Below, one piece after another: positions 17,755 through 26,862 of a stretch of 64,000 nucleotides of DNA. Position 1 is the first letter of the stretch, and every line of letters starts with the position of its first letter. Below the pieces are notes generated by a model. The model saw only the letters and a program-made list of their open reading frames with translations, made no database searches and was not told where the DNA came from. The stretch is taken from positions 70,954 to 134,953 of the forward strand of contig JANNOQ010000099.1 of the NCBI GenBank assembly GCA_031399085.1, in the 5' to 3' direction. Made by a program: the position numbers and the translations under genes. This DNA is from R-RK-3 sp031399085 (GTDB lineage Bacteria > Pseudomonadota > Alphaproteobacteria > Rhizobiales > Rhodomicrobiaceae).

Positions 17755-18066
17755 GACCTCTCCCACACGAACGATCACCGCCAAAGCGCGTCAAATGAAG
17801 TCTTAGCGCAAATTTATGACGGAGGGACTGGTTTTTTTGCACAGGGGGACGCCGGCCAAGGAAGAGAAGGCCCCATCACAATCCGCAAATCGATCATTCG
17901 TCCAAAAGCGGGAGCGTTATAATTCCTGCGGGAGACAGCCGTCTAGCGGCGCTTTGCCATTCACGCAATCTTGCGTCGAGATGTGCGGTGAAATCGTAGA
18001 AGACTTGCGTGATCTGCTTTTATCCCGCCAAGACGCGCAGCTGGAATCGAACAAACAGGAACCCAC
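17755..18066. other. Divergent spacer between CHASE2 and glutathione S-transferase genes
   Basis: About 310 bases without a recognisable gene. It must carry promoters for both flanking genes. A run of seven T residues near 17831 is visible, but no hairpin precedes it. AGGAA about six bases before 18067 is the ribosome binding site of the transferase. Confidence 0.4.
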
Positions 18067-18753
18067 ATGTTGAAATTCTATTTTAATGGATCGCCCAATC
18101 CCACCAAAGTGGCGCTGTTCCTTGAGGAAGCAGAATTGGACTATGAGCCGGTGGCGGTTGATACCCGCCGGGGCGAGCAATTCCATCCTGAATTTCTCGC
18201 GATCAACCCGAATGCAAAGGTTCCCGCCATCGCCGACGGCGATGCCATCGTCTTCGACAGCAACGCGATCCTGCTCTATCTGGCCGAAAAAACCGGGAAG
18301 TTCCTGCCGGAAAAGACGGACGCGGCTCGCGCGCAGTTTCTCTCCTGGCTGATGTTCGTCGCAACCGGCGTTGGCCCGTTCTCCGGGCAGGCGGTGCATT
18401 TCAAACATTTCGCGCCGGAGAAGGTGCCCTACGCCCATAATCGCTATCAATTCGAGGCCATGCGTCATTTCACCGTGCTCGATGCGCACTTGGCCGGCCG
18501 CCGCTACATGGTCGGCGAGAGCTACACGATCGTCGATATGAACGTATGGGGCTGGGCGCGGATGGTGCCTTTCGTGCTTGGCGACGAGGCATGGGCAAAG
18601 CTGCCGAACCTCAAGCGCCTGCACGATGAAATCGGCGCACGTCCCGCCGCCGCGCGCGCTGTTGCGCTGAAAGACAAATTCGCCTTCAAGGCAGAGATGG
18701 ACGACGAAGCCCGCCGGCACATGTTCAGGCACCTTGCCGGCGCCGCGGCCTGA
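18067..18753 (+). CDS. Glutathione S-transferase family protein
   Basis: This 228-residue cytosolic protein has a thioredoxin-like N-terminal domain with FYFNGSPNPTKVALFLEEA, the start typical of Ure2p/YfcG-like transferases, and the cis-proline and gamma-Glu binding parts NPNAKVPAIADGDAIVFDSN. An all-helical C-terminal domain follows, with YMVGESYTIVDMNVWGW. Such enzymes conjugate or reduce electrophilic compounds with glutathione; the substrate here is unknown. It is followed by a hairpin terminator shared with the convergent GntR gene. Confidence 0.9.
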   Translation: MLKFYFNGSPNPTKVALFLEEAELDYEPVAVDTRRGEQFHPEFLAINPNAKVPAIADGDAIVFDSNAILLYLAEKTGKFLPEKTDAARAQFLSWLMFVATGVGPFSGQAVHFKHFAPEKVPYAHNRYQFEAMRHFTVLDAHLAGRRYMVGESYTIVDMNVWGWARMVPFVLGDEAWAKLPNLKRLHDEIGARPAAARAVALKDKFAFKAEMDDEARRHMFRHLAGAAA

Positions 18754-18767
18754 TCCGATCCGAAATG

Positions 18768-18795
18768 GCGAGGGCGGCGTTCGTCGCCCCCTCGC
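18768..18795. terminator. Hairpin terminator between convergent GST and GntR genes
   Basis: An 11-bp stem with one bulged C, GCGAGGG(C)GGCG at 18768-18779 pairing with CGCCCCCTCGC at 18785-18795, closes the loop TTCGT. It is followed by GCTTT on the plus strand. It fills most of the 45-base gap between two converging genes and may work in both directions. Confidence 0.7.
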
Positions 18796-18798
18796 GCT

Positions 18799-19476
18799 TT
18801 ACGCGACCGCCAGAATGTTATCCTCCACCGTCCGCAAATGCTCACGCATGGACTCGGCGGCGGCTTCGGCGTTGCGGTCGAGCAGCGCGGCGACGATGGC
18901 GCGGTGCTGGCTATTGTAGATCTGGCGGCGGTCGGCGGTGACGGAGCGCTTTTTCAGCTCGAACCATTGCGGCTGATTGCGCGCCTCGCCGATCGCCCGG
19001 CAATAGTCGATCAGCACCTCGTTCTTGGCGGCGACGAAAATCGCCAGATGCAGCCGCGCGTCGCAGCGCTCGAATTCGGCTAGGTCGGCGGCGATCAGGC
19101 TCTGCGCCAAAGCATCGGAAATCGCACTCAAATCGGCGCGGCTGGCCCTCGTCGCCGCGAGCGCGGCGGCGCGCGGCTCCATGATCAAACGCGTCTCAAG
19201 AATATCGCGCGGGCTGGCCTCGCTGATGCGGAAGGCAAAACCGTCCTTGGGCGGAGGCTCGCGCGGGACGATGAAGGTGCCGCGCCCGACATGGCGCGTG
19301 AGATAGCCCGAACCCTCAAGCAACCCGAGCGCCCGCCGCAGCGTATTCCGCGCCACGGAGAAGCGGCCCGCGAGAACCCGCTCGGGCGGGAGCCTGCCGT
19401 CCGCGCTCCATTCGCCATTATCGATGATGCGGCGGAGCTCGTGAGCCAGATCAAAGGAACTTCTGGAGCCGGTCAT
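18799..19476 (-). CDS. GntR-family regulator (FadR/FCD subgroup)
   Basis: The 225-residue protein has an N-terminal winged helix (LPPERVLAGRFSVARNTLRR and LTRHVGRGTFIVPRE) and a C-terminal FCD effector domain. The FCD metal-site pattern is visible: Asp and His in CDARLHLAIF, then His in SQHRAIVAALL and REHLRTVEDN. It is divergent from the FAH-hydrolase-amidohydrolase-liv cluster starting at 19669 and is the natural candidate for its ligand-responsive repressor. That link is inferred from arrangement. FCD regulators usually bind organic acids, often with a metal ion. Confidence 0.9.
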   Translation of the reverse strand: MTGSRSSFDLAHELRRIIDNGEWSADGRLPPERVLAGRFSVARNTLRRALGLLEGSGYLTRHVGRGTFIVPREPPPKDGFAFRISEASPRDILETRLIMEPRAAALAATRASRADLSAISDALAQSLIAADLAEFERCDARLHLAIFVAAKNEVLIDYCRAIGEARNQPQWFELKKRSVTADRRQIYNSQHRAIVAALLDRNAEAAAESMREHLRTVEDNILAVA

Positions 19477-19668
19477 GATCCAATTCTAAACCAATTTTGA
19501 CCTAGAAGGGAAGGCGGCTGCGCAAACTTTCGCCAAAGCCAATCGCATGGCGTTTTCAAAAGAATGCGTTTGACGGAGGCCGCAACGGATGCAAGGATGG
19601 CGAAAATAACAGAACATTGGCGCATGATTGGTTCATCGCGCTTGGGAAGAAATGTGCAGGAGTTCGCT
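19477..19668. promoter_or_regulatory. Divergent control region between GntR and the catabolic cluster
   Basis: These 192 bases separate the GntR start from the probable FAH start and should carry both promoters and the GntR operator. The heptamer AACCAAT near 19488 recurs in inverted form as ATTGGTT near 19627, and GAAC/GTTC half-sites flank the second. AGGAG at 19658-19662 is the ribosome binding site for the TTG start at 19669. The operator assignment is only a suggestion. Confidence 0.35.
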
Positions 19669-20538
19669 TTGAAGGTTGCCACGATCCGCCGCGGCCACGC
19701 ATATTTTGCCGCTTTGGTTGAAGATGGCGGTGTCAGATTGTTGGTGGCGCCGGGCAATGGTGGCTTGGCGGATGGCGGGTTGCTAGGCCTTTTGACGAGC
19801 GGCGCGGACCTCCATGCCGAGGCGCAAGAGGCAGAGGCGTCTGCGATGAACGCGGTGACGTTCGCCGCACCCATCCCGCGCCCTGCCCGCAACATCTTTT
19901 GCGTTGGCAAGAATTACGCGGACCACGCCAAAGAGCTGGCTTCGAGCGTTTTCAAGGACACGACGCCCGCTTTTCCGATGGTCTTTTCCAAGGTGCCGGA
20001 AACCGTCATCGGTCCCGGCGAGCCGATCTTGATCGACCCCTCCATTTCCACCGCCATCGACTATGAGGGCGAGCTGGCCGTCATCATCGGCACGGCCGGA
20101 CGGAACATCGCCAAGGCCGATGCCATGCGCCATGTCTGGGGTTACACAATCATCAACGATATCACCGCGCGCGATTTGCAGCAGCGTCACAATCAATGGC
20201 TGCTCGGCAAATCGCAGGACAGCTTTTGCCCGATGGGGCCGTGGGCGGTCACGGCGGACGAGATCGACCTCGCCGATACGGCCATCCGCAGCTTCGTGAA
20301 CGGCGAACCGCGCCAAAACGGCAATACGCGCGACCTGATTTTCGACGTTCCCACCCTCATTGCCACAATATCGGCGGGCATTACCTTGAAGCCTGGCGAC
20401 ATCATCGCGACCGGCACGCCCGCCGGCGTCGGCATGGGGTTCGACCCGCCGCGTTATCTCAAGCATGGCGATGTCGTGCGGGTGGAGATCGATGGGATCG
20501 GCGCTCTGGAAAATCCGGTTAGGGAGCGCGGCGCATGA
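19669..20538 (+). CDS. Fumarylacetoacetate hydrolase (FAH) family protein
   Basis: Members of this family are metal-dependent hydrolases, decarboxylases or isomerases acting on acylpyruvates and related 2-oxo acids. The 289-residue product has NIFCVGKNYADHAKEL, FSKVPETVIGPGEPI, the metal-ligand region IDYEGELAVIIG with paired glutamates, NDITARDLQ with the aspartate, and the C-terminal GTPAGVGMGFDPPRYLKHGD. The start is taken as TTG 19669, six bases after AGGAG, which gives MKVATIRRG as in related proteins; the frame is open to an ATG at 19564 but the extra residues look non-native. The stop overlaps the hydrolase start (ATGA). Confidence 0.88.
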   Translation: MKVATIRRGHAYFAALVEDGGVRLLVAPGNGGLADGGLLGLLTSGADLHAEAQEAEASAMNAVTFAAPIPRPARNIFCVGKNYADHAKELASSVFKDTTPAFPMVFSKVPETVIGPGEPILIDPSISTAIDYEGELAVIIGTAGRNIAKADAMRHVWGYTIINDITARDLQQRHNQWLLGKSQDSFCPMGPWAVTADEIDLADTAIRSFVNGEPRQNGNTRDLIFDVPTLIATISAGITLKPGDIIATGTPAGVGMGFDPPRYLKHGDVVRVEIDGIGALENPVRERGA

Positions 20539-21332
20539 GCGCGAACGTCGTCGCGGGGATGGCGGTGGAAGTTGCGGGCGATGGAACGCCGGTCATTTGC
20601 ATTCACGGTCTCGGCGGCACGTCGAACAGTTTCGCGCCGCAAATGCCGATACTCGCGACCATGCGCACCATCCGCCCGGACCTGCCCTGCTCCGGTCGAT
20701 CCGTCAATATCGACAAGCCGTCCATGAGCGGTTTCGCCGCCGCGATCGCCAGGCTCGCAGATACGCTCGGTGTCAAATCCGCCCATTTCCTGGGCCATTC
20801 CATGGGAACGATCATCTGCCAGCATCTGGCGGCGGAACGATCCGAACTTGTGCGCAGCCTCACCCTGATCGGCGCGCTGATCCAACCGGCTCAAGCGGCG
20901 CGCGACGGCCTTGGCGCGCGCGCCATGTCGGCGCGGTCAGGCGGAATGCCCGAGATTGCCGACAGCATCGTTCAGAACGGAATGTCGGCGGACAGCCGGA
21001 CGCGCAATCCGGCAGCCGCCGCGTTCGTGCGCGAGACCATCCTGCGGCAATGCCCGGAAGGATACGCTCGCACCTGCGAGGCCCTGGCCGAGGCGAATGC
21101 TGCGAACCATCAGCGCATCCGGTGCCCGGTGCTCATCATCAACGGCCAGGACGATGCCGTCGCCACGCCTTCGGTCGCGCGCGGGCTGGCCGAGCGGATC
21201 ACGGGCGCGCGGGCGATCATCTTGCCGCGCTGCGGCCATTGGGCGACCATCGAGCGCCCGGACGAGATCAACGCCGAGCTGCGGCGGTTCCTTGGCGGGC
21301 TGACCGTCGAGCGGCAGCGCGGCACCGCATGA
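20535..21332 (+). CDS. Alpha/beta-fold hydrolase (enol-lactonase-like)
   Basis: The 265-residue protein has the oxyanion motif HGLGG (residues 24-28), nucleophile elbow GHSMG with Ser89, an acidic residue in NGQDDAV (about 206-207) and the catalytic His in CGHW (235). It resembles 3-oxoadipate enol-lactonases and meta-cleavage hydrolases, but the true substrate is unknown. It overlaps the FAH gene by four bases and precedes an amidohydrolase, so it probably performs a ring-opening or ester/lactone hydrolysis step in the same pathway. Confidence 0.88.
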   Translation: MSANVVAGMAVEVAGDGTPVICIHGLGGTSNSFAPQMPILATMRTIRPDLPCSGRSVNIDKPSMSGFAAAIARLADTLGVKSAHFLGHSMGTIICQHLAAERSELVRSLTLIGALIQPAQAARDGLGARAMSARSGGMPEIADSIVQNGMSADSRTRNPAAAAFVRETILRQCPEGYARTCEALAEANAANHQRIRCPVLIINGQDDAVATPSVARGLAERITGARAIILPRCGHWATIERPDEINAELRRFLGGLTVERQRGTA

Positions 21333-21375
21333 AAAGATTGGGAAGCGACGGGGTGGCCGAACAGGAGAGTTTGAG

Positions 21376-22701
21376 ATGAGCGAATTTCGTGACAGCCCCA
21401 GCTTTGCCTCGTCCGCATCGGGCGACGGCTCGACAATATTCACCAATGTCCGCGTGCTAGACGCAACCGGCGACCAGCCCTTCATGGGCGAGGTGGTGGT
21501 GCGCGGCAACCGCATCGCCTCGGTCACCCGCGGCCAGCGCGTAACACCAGGCGGCGGCGCGACGGTGATCGACGGCGGCGGCGCAACGCTGATGCCGGGC
21601 CTGATCGACGCGCATCTGCATCTGTCCTGGAACAACGCGCCGGGCATCGAGCCGATCCAGATGATGGAGCTTGAGGAGCACATGCTCGTCACCATGGAGA
21701 TGGCCAAGCTCGTGCTCGATAGCGGCTTCACATCCGGCCGCGGCGCGGCGGCGGCCAAGCCCCGGCTCGATGTGGTGGCCAAACGCTTCATCAATGAAGG
21801 CCGCTTCCCCGGCCCCCGCTATCTGGCGGCGGGACCGGAAATCACCACGGTCGGCGGTCTCGGCGACAGCGCCCCCTCGCACATCCCGCATGAGGGCCTC
21901 AATCTCGGCATCGTCGTCTCGGGGCCGGAGGAGGTGCGCCGGGTCGTGCGGACGCTAATCAAATACGGCGTCGATTCGATCAAGCTCAACCTTTCCGGCG
22001 AGGAAATCACCGGCATGGGCGCGGAAGAAACGCCGATGTCGGAGGAAGAGGTCGCGATGGCGGCGTCGGAAGCGCGCTGCCGCAACAAGGTGCTCGCCGC
22101 CCATGCCCGCTCCTCGGGATCGGTCAAGCAGTGCGTCCGGCACGGCATCCAGAACATCTACCACGCCTCTTTCGCTGACGAGGAGGCGCTCGACATGCTG
22201 GAGGCGGCCAAGGACAAGCATTTCGTCGCGCCCGGCCTTGCCTGGCTGATCAACACCGCGCGCCACGCCGAGCCATGGGGCATCAAGCCCGGCTCGCCGA
22301 TTACCATCGCCTATGAGCGCGAGCTGGAGATGGCGGTCGCCACCATGGCCAAGATGCACCGGCGCGGCATCCGCGTGCTAATCGGCGGCGATTACGGCTT
22401 TGCCTGGACCCCGCAGGGCACCAACGCCAAGGACCTTGAATATTTCGTCCAACTCGTCGGCATGTCGCCCATGGAGGCGATCATCGCGGCGACGCGCTAT
22501 GGCGGGCAGATCATGAACATGGGCAACGAGCTGGGCATGATCAAAGAGGGCTATCTCGCCGACCTGCTGCTGGTCGACGGCGATCCGCTCGCCGATGTGC
22601 GCATCCTGCAGGATAAGAAACGGCTGCTTTCGATCATGAAGGACGGCAAGTTCCATAAGGAACCCGCTGTCCGCCAGAGCCAAATCCGGCGCGTGGCTTG
22701 A
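21376..22701 (+). CDS. Amidohydrolase family protein (imidazolonepropionase-like)
   Basis: This 441-residue metal-dependent hydrolase has the metal motif LMPGLIDAHLHLSW (HxH at residues 80-82), a lysine in DSIKLNLSGEE that could be the carbamylated ligand, histidines in AAHARSSG and IYHAS, and the late Asp in IGGDYG. The composite-domain tail is typical (GYLADLLLVDGDPLADV). It belongs to the broad prolidase/imidazolonepropionase-like branch that cleaves amide or cyclic amide bonds. GGAGAG lies upstream of ATG 21376. It sits between the hydrolase and the second LivH gene and likely attacks the imported compound or an early intermediate. Confidence 0.88.
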   Translation: MSEFRDSPSFASSASGDGSTIFTNVRVLDATGDQPFMGEVVVRGNRIASVTRGQRVTPGGGATVIDGGGATLMPGLIDAHLHLSWNNAPGIEPIQMMELEEHMLVTMEMAKLVLDSGFTSGRGAAAAKPRLDVVAKRFINEGRFPGPRYLAAGPEITTVGGLGDSAPSHIPHEGLNLGIVVSGPEEVRRVVRTLIKYGVDSIKLNLSGEEITGMGAEETPMSEEEVAMAASEARCRNKVLAAHARSSGSVKQCVRHGIQNIYHASFADEEALDMLEAAKDKHFVAPGLAWLINTARHAEPWGIKPGSPITIAYERELEMAVATMAKMHRRGIRVLIGGDYGFAWTPQGTNAKDLEYFVQLVGMSPMEAIIAATRYGGQIMNMGNELGMIKEGYLADLLLVDGDPLADVRILQDKKRLLSIMKDGKFHKEPAVRQSQIRRVA

Positions 22702-22729
22702 GGCAAGGCATGGCGGGGCCGAGGCATCG

Positions 22730-23623
22730 ATGAAACTGTTGCTGTTGTCCCTGCTGAACGGTTTGACGCTCGCCGCGCTCTATTTCCTATTGGCGAGCGG
22801 CTTCACCCTCGTCTTCGGCCTCTTGCGCAACGTCAATCTGGCCCACGGCTCGCTTTACCTGTTCGGCGGCTATGTCGGCTACGCGGTGGCGAATCAGACC
22901 GGCAGCTTCTTCCTGGCGTTCGCAGCCGCCTTCGCCGTCGCCGCCATTGCCGGCATCCTGCTCCAGATCCTCATTCTCAGGCATATGGAGGGACAGGATC
23001 TGCGGCAGACCCTCGTCACCATCGGCATTTCCATCGTCGCCGCCGATCTCATGCTATGGATTTTCGGCGGCGGCTTCTTCCAGCTCGAAACGCCGGAATG
23101 GCTTTACGGCGCGGTCACCCTCCCCATCGTGACGGGCTATCGCAGCAGCGGAGAAGCGGTTTACTTGCAATATCCGCTGCTTCGGCTGGCCATTCTCGGC
23201 TTGTCCACCGTCATCGGGATCGCGCTCTGGCTGGTTCTCAACAAAACGCGCATCGGCATGCTGATCCGCGCCGGTGTCGATGACCGCGAGATGCTGGCGG
23301 CGTCAGGCGTCAACATGCAGTTCCTGTTCGTCAGCGTTTTCGCGGTGGGGGCGGGCCTGGCCGGACTTGCCGGCGTCATCGGCGGCACCTTCCAGTCGCT
23401 GGCTCCCGGCGAGGACGTCCGCGTGCTGCTCGCCTCGCTAGTGGTGGTGATCGTGGGCGGCATGGGGAGTATCACCGGCGCCGCCATCGGCGCCGTCATC
23501 ATCGGGCTTGCGGAACAATTCGGGCAAGCCTATGCGCCGACCTATGCGGTCATGTTCACATTTCTGATCATGGTGCTGGTGCTCGCCATCCGGCCCCAGG
23601 GCATACGCGGTGCCGTGCGATGA
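22730..23623 (+). CDS. livH: Branched-chain amino acid-type ABC transporter permease (LivH family)
   Basis: This is the LivH-type permease of the second transporter in the window. The 297-residue hydrophobic protein contains LASGFTLVFGLLRNVNLAHG, RHMEGQDLRQTLVTIGIS, NKTRIGMLIRAGVDDREML and GGMGSITGAAIGAVIIG. Its sequence is clearly distinct from the permease at 1007, so this is not a recent duplication. It begins 28 bases after the amidohydrolase and overlaps livM by four bases (ATGA at 23620). Confidence 0.92.
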   Translation: MKLLLLSLLNGLTLAALYFLLASGFTLVFGLLRNVNLAHGSLYLFGGYVGYAVANQTGSFFLAFAAAFAVAAIAGILLQILILRHMEGQDLRQTLVTIGISIVAADLMLWIFGGGFFQLETPEWLYGAVTLPIVTGYRSSGEAVYLQYPLLRLAILGLSTVIGIALWLVLNKTRIGMLIRAGVDDREMLAASGVNMQFLFVSVFAVGAGLAGLAGVIGGTFQSLAPGEDVRVLLASLVVVIVGGMGSITGAAIGAVIIGLAEQFGQAYAPTYAVMFTFLIMVLVLAIRPQGIRGAVR

Positions 23624-24666
23624 GCCTGGCCACGGACAGCCTGAGCAATTTCACGCGCGGCACGGAAGCGGCCGGAACCCGCGGCGCCTGGCTTCCCGCC
23701 CTGGTGCTCGCCGCGATCCTGATCGCCATGCCCGCGCTGGTGGGGCGTTTCGTGCTGTCCGAGGTGCTGGCGCTGGCCTTCATTTACGGCATCATCGCGC
23801 TGTCGCTGCAATTCCTGGCGGGCTATGGCGGCATGGTCAGCCTAGCGCAGATGACGATTGCCGGCGTGTCCGGATATATGGTGGCCATCTTCGGCGTGAA
23901 CACCATGAATTTCGGCTACGGCTGGCCGGTTTGGGCCGCGATCCTCATCGCGCTCGGAAGCGCTGTTCTAGCGGGCGCGATCATCGGCGCGCTGTCGGTG
24001 CGGACCGCCGGCATCTACACGATCATGATCACGCTCGCGATCGCGACCGCCTTCTATTATTTCACCTTGCAGAACTACGATTTCTTCAACGGCTATAATG
24101 GCGTCAACGGCGTCTTGCCGCCGCCCGTCTTCGGCCTGAACTGGCGCGATCCGGCGCCGCTCTATTATCTGTCGCTCACCGTGGCCGCACTGTGCTACGC
24201 GGCCGTCGTCTACATGTCGCGCTCCACCTTCGGCCTTGCTCTGCAGGGCATTCGCGACAATGCCCGCCGGATGGAGGCTCTGGGCTTTGATGTCGCGGCG
24301 CATCGCATCGCGGCACATATGTTCGCCAGCCTGATCGCGGGCATCGGCGGCATTCTTTTCGTCTGGCACAATGCGCGCATCTCGCCCGGCACGATCGACA
24401 CCGCCGCGTGCCTGGATATTCTCATCATCGCGGTTCTCGGCGGCCTGCGGCATCCGATCGGCGCCTTCATCGGCGCGCTGATTTATGTGGGCCTCTCGGC
24501 TTTTGCGATCGACCTGATCGAATTCGCAGTAGGGCGCGAAAGGTTCAAGCTGGTTATCGGCGTCGGCTTTTTGCTGGTGGTGCTGTTTTCGCCCGATGGC
24601 GTGCTCGGATTGTGGACCAAGCTGCGGCAGAAGCTTGCCCGGCCGTCGAGTATGAATGGCCTTTAA
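23620..24666 (+). CDS. livM: Branched-chain amino acid-type ABC transporter permease (LivM family)
   Basis: The 348-residue inner-membrane permease pairs with the upstream LivH-type protein. It shows GYGGMVSLAQMTIAGVSGYM, the loop SRSTFGLALQGIRDNARRME, and LGGLRHPIGAFIGALI near the C terminus. The order in this cluster, H-M-binding protein-G-F, differs from the first set, H-M-G-F-synthetase-binding protein. Start overlap with livH suggests translational coupling. Confidence 0.92.
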   Translation: MSLATDSLSNFTRGTEAAGTRGAWLPALVLAAILIAMPALVGRFVLSEVLALAFIYGIIALSLQFLAGYGGMVSLAQMTIAGVSGYMVAIFGVNTMNFGYGWPVWAAILIALGSAVLAGAIIGALSVRTAGIYTIMITLAIATAFYYFTLQNYDFFNGYNGVNGVLPPPVFGLNWRDPAPLYYLSLTVAALCYAAVVYMSRSTFGLALQGIRDNARRMEALGFDVAAHRIAAHMFASLIAGIGGILFVWHNARISPGTIDTAACLDILIIAVLGGLRHPIGAFIGALIYVGLSAFAIDLIEFAVGRERFKLVIGVGFLLVVLFSPDGVLGLWTKLRQKLARPSSMNGL

Positions 24667-24727
24667 GGCCGAGAATGAACACCGCCGCGCGATCAACGCC
24701 GGCGGGTATTTAGGAGGAACGACAAGG

Positions 24728-25972
24728 ATGATTTGGAGATCTCTGGCAGCGCTTGCCGCGGTTCTGGCATTGGCTGCCCCAGCCCATGCGCAGGATAAGA
24801 CCCTGAAAGTGGGCGCCTTGGCGACGCTGGAAGGCGTGTTCGCCAAGAACGGCGAAGACAGCATGCGCGGCGTGGAAGTCGCGCTGAAGGAATATAACAG
24901 CACGGCGGGCGGATATAAAATCGAGCTCATCAAGGCGTCGTCCGACGGCAAGCCCGATGTCGCGATCCGTTCGGCGCGCAAGCTCCTCGAGCAGGACGGC
25001 GTGCAAATCCTGATCGGCCCGCTTTCGGGTTCCGAGGGCCTGGCGATGAAGGACTTCGCCAAGACCAAGCCGGAAATCACCTTCCTCAACGGTTCGTCCG
25101 CCGCGCAGGACACCACGCTGCGCGACCCCGCCCCGAACTTCTTCCGGTTCTCAACGGACGGCGCGCAGTGGATGTTTCCGCTCGGCGAATATGTGTTGAA
25201 GACAAAGGGCTACAAGAAGATCGCGATGATCGCGGAGGACTATTCCTTCCCGTATACGCAGTTCTTCGGCTTCGCCCTGCCTTATTGCAATGCCGGCGGC
25301 AAAATCACCAAGCGCATCTGGGTGCCGCTGGGCACCAAGGACTATGCGTCCGTGATTTCTACGATTCCCGATGACGTGGACGCGGTTCTCTTGATCCTTG
25401 GCGGATCGGACGCCATCAACTTCCTGAACCAGTATCAGCAGGCGGGCGGCAAGGCGAAGTTCATCGCCGGCTCGATTACGGTCGATCAGGCCATCCTGAC
25501 CTCGAAAGGCAAGGCCAAAGACGCCCTGCTCGGCACGCCGTCAGCCGGCCCGACCGCCGACAATTGGGACGATCCGGCCTGGAAGAAGTTCGTGAAAGCC
25601 TATCAGGATACCTTCCCCGCTGACCAGCGCTTCCCGACGCCGTCCCTGTTCGCCGCCAACTATTACATGGCGACGAAAGCCATGCTGGAGGGCCTGAACG
25701 CGACCAAGGGCGACCTTTCCAACAACCATGACGCGCTGCGCAAATGGCTGTCCACGTCGGAGATCGCCATGCCGATCGGCAAGGTCAAGCTCGACGAGAA
25801 CCGCCAAGCCACGGCGCCGACCTTCGTCACGGAGGTCACGGAGGGTCCGGACGGCAATCTCTTCAATAAGGTTGTGCAGGTCATACCCGCCGTAAACCAG
25901 ACGCTCGGCATGGACCGCGCGAAATTCCTCGCGCTGGGGCCGGTCGGTCGCGACAACCCGAAATGTGAATGA
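24728..25972 (+). CDS. Periplasmic substrate-binding protein, Liv-type (Peripla_BP_6)
   Basis: This 414-residue receptor has a signal peptide (MIWRSLAALAAVLALAAPAHA) and a type I periplasmic-binding fold beginning KTLKVGALATLEGVFAKNGE. Other family segments are RSARKLLEQDGVQILIGPLS and KGYKKIAMIAEDYSFPY. It is expected to determine which compound the second transporter takes up. The start is ATG 24728, preceded by AGGAGG about nine bases upstream; the ATG at 24656 would overlap livM. A REPIN-like repeat follows its stop. Confidence 0.93.
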   Translation: MIWRSLAALAAVLALAAPAHAQDKTLKVGALATLEGVFAKNGEDSMRGVEVALKEYNSTAGGYKIELIKASSDGKPDVAIRSARKLLEQDGVQILIGPLSGSEGLAMKDFAKTKPEITFLNGSSAAQDTTLRDPAPNFFRFSTDGAQWMFPLGEYVLKTKGYKKIAMIAEDYSFPYTQFFGFALPYCNAGGKITKRIWVPLGTKDYASVISTIPDDVDAVLLILGGSDAINFLNQYQQAGGKAKFIAGSITVDQAILTSKGKAKDALLGTPSAGPTADNWDDPAWKKFVKAYQDTFPADQRFPTPSLFAANYYMATKAMLEGLNATKGDLSNNHDALRKWLSTSEIAMPIGKVKLDENRQATAPTFVTEVTEGPDGNLFNKVVQVIPAVNQTLGMDRAKFLALGPVGRDNPKCE

Positions 25973-25981
25973 TTTACCACC

Positions 25982-26060
25982 GTCGTCCCCGCGAAAGCGG
26001 GGACCCAGTACTCCGCAGCAACTCTGATGGTTACTGGATCCCCGCTTTCGCGGGGATGAC
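25982..26060. repeat. REPIN-like inverted repeat, copy 1
   Basis: Two 29-base arms, each itself a small palindrome around CCCCGCnnnnGCGGGG, face each other: the left arm runs 25982-26010 (ending GGGGACCCAGTA) and the right arm 26032-26060 (TACTGGATCCCCGC to GGGGATGAC). Total length is 79 bases. The same element, of equal length, occurs at 32221-32299, and a diverged one at 59405-59487. It lies between the binding-protein gene and the second livG, where it could fold into a strong RNA structure inside the transcript. Confidence 0.9.
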
Positions 26061-26082
26061 AAGCAGGGAGTAGGGACAGCCC

Positions 26083-26862
26083 GTGTCGGAACGCGCAGCC
26101 AGAATCGCCGGAGCGGCCTCCGCTTACGCCCTCTCGCTTGAGGGCGTAAGCCGGCATTTCGGGGCTTTGGTCGCGCTCGATGCCGTCGACATGCTGCTCC
26201 GCGCCGGGGAGCGTCGCGCCTTGCTCGGCGCAAACGGCGCGGGGAAAACAACGCTTTTCAACGCCATCACCGGCGATTTCCCGCCGACCGCCGGGCGCAT
26301 CTCCTTCTTCGGTGAGGACATAACCCGCCTCAAACCGCATGACCGCATCCGGCGCGGCCTCCGGCGCACCTATCAAATTTCGCTTCTTTTCCAGGGCCTG
26401 AGCGTCCTCGACAACCTCTTCCTGGCCACGCGCGGCGTCTCGCACAGCCGCTTCAGCTTGTTGCGGTCGGGCGCCAGCGATCCGCACCGCGAGGCTGCCG
26501 AACAGCTCGCCCACACCGTGCATCTCGATCATGTCCAGGATGCGCTCGTGGGCGAATTGAGCTACGGCCAGCAGCGTCAGCTTGAAATCGGCATCGCGCT
26601 CGCCGGCGCGCCACGCTTCATCCTGTTCGATGAACCCGCCGCCGGCCTTGCCGCCTCCGACCGGCGCGAGCTGATCCAGATCCTCAAAGCCCTCCCCGCC
26701 CATATCGGCTACATCATCATCGAGCACGATCTCGACGTGGCGCTTCGGGTCGTGGAAACCGTCACCATCATGCACAATGGCCGCATCTTCAAGGAAGGCA
26801 GCCCGGACGAGATCGAAGGCGACCCCGAAGTCCAGCGCATCTATCTCGGGGGCAAGCGGTGA
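26083..26862 (+). CDS. livG: ABC transporter ATP-binding protein (LivG family)
   Basis: The 259-residue ATPase has Walker A GANGAGKTT, Q-loop LRRTYQISLLFQGLSVLDNL, signature variant LSYGQQRQLEIGIAL, Walker B FILFDEPAAGL and H-loop IIEHDLDVAL. It starts with GTG at 26083, 22 bases after the repeat element; the first dozen residues are an alanine-rich extension. It overlaps the downstream fusion gene by four bases. Confidence 0.92.
   Translation: MSERAARIAGAASAYALSLEGVSRHFGALVALDAVDMLLRAGERRALLGANGAGKTTLFNAITGDFPPTAGRISFFGEDITRLKPHDRIRRGLRRTYQISLLFQGLSVLDNLFLATRGVSHSRFSLLRSGASDPHREAAEQLAHTVHLDHVQDALVGELSYGQQRQLEIGIALAGAPRFILFDEPAAGLAASDRRELIQILKALPAHIGYIIIEHDLDVALRVVETVTIMHNGRIFKEGSPDEIEGDPEVQRIYLGGKR

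Noticed and set aside
23968..25116. Minus-strand frame of about 380 codons over livM and the binding protein gene
   Set aside because: Shadow of two well-supported plus-strand genes, with charged, low-complexity translation.
25982..26060. Possible CRISPR or tRNA-like structure
   Set aside because: Only two facing arms with no regularly spaced units, and no tRNA features; it fits a REPIN-like element repeated at 32221 and 59405.
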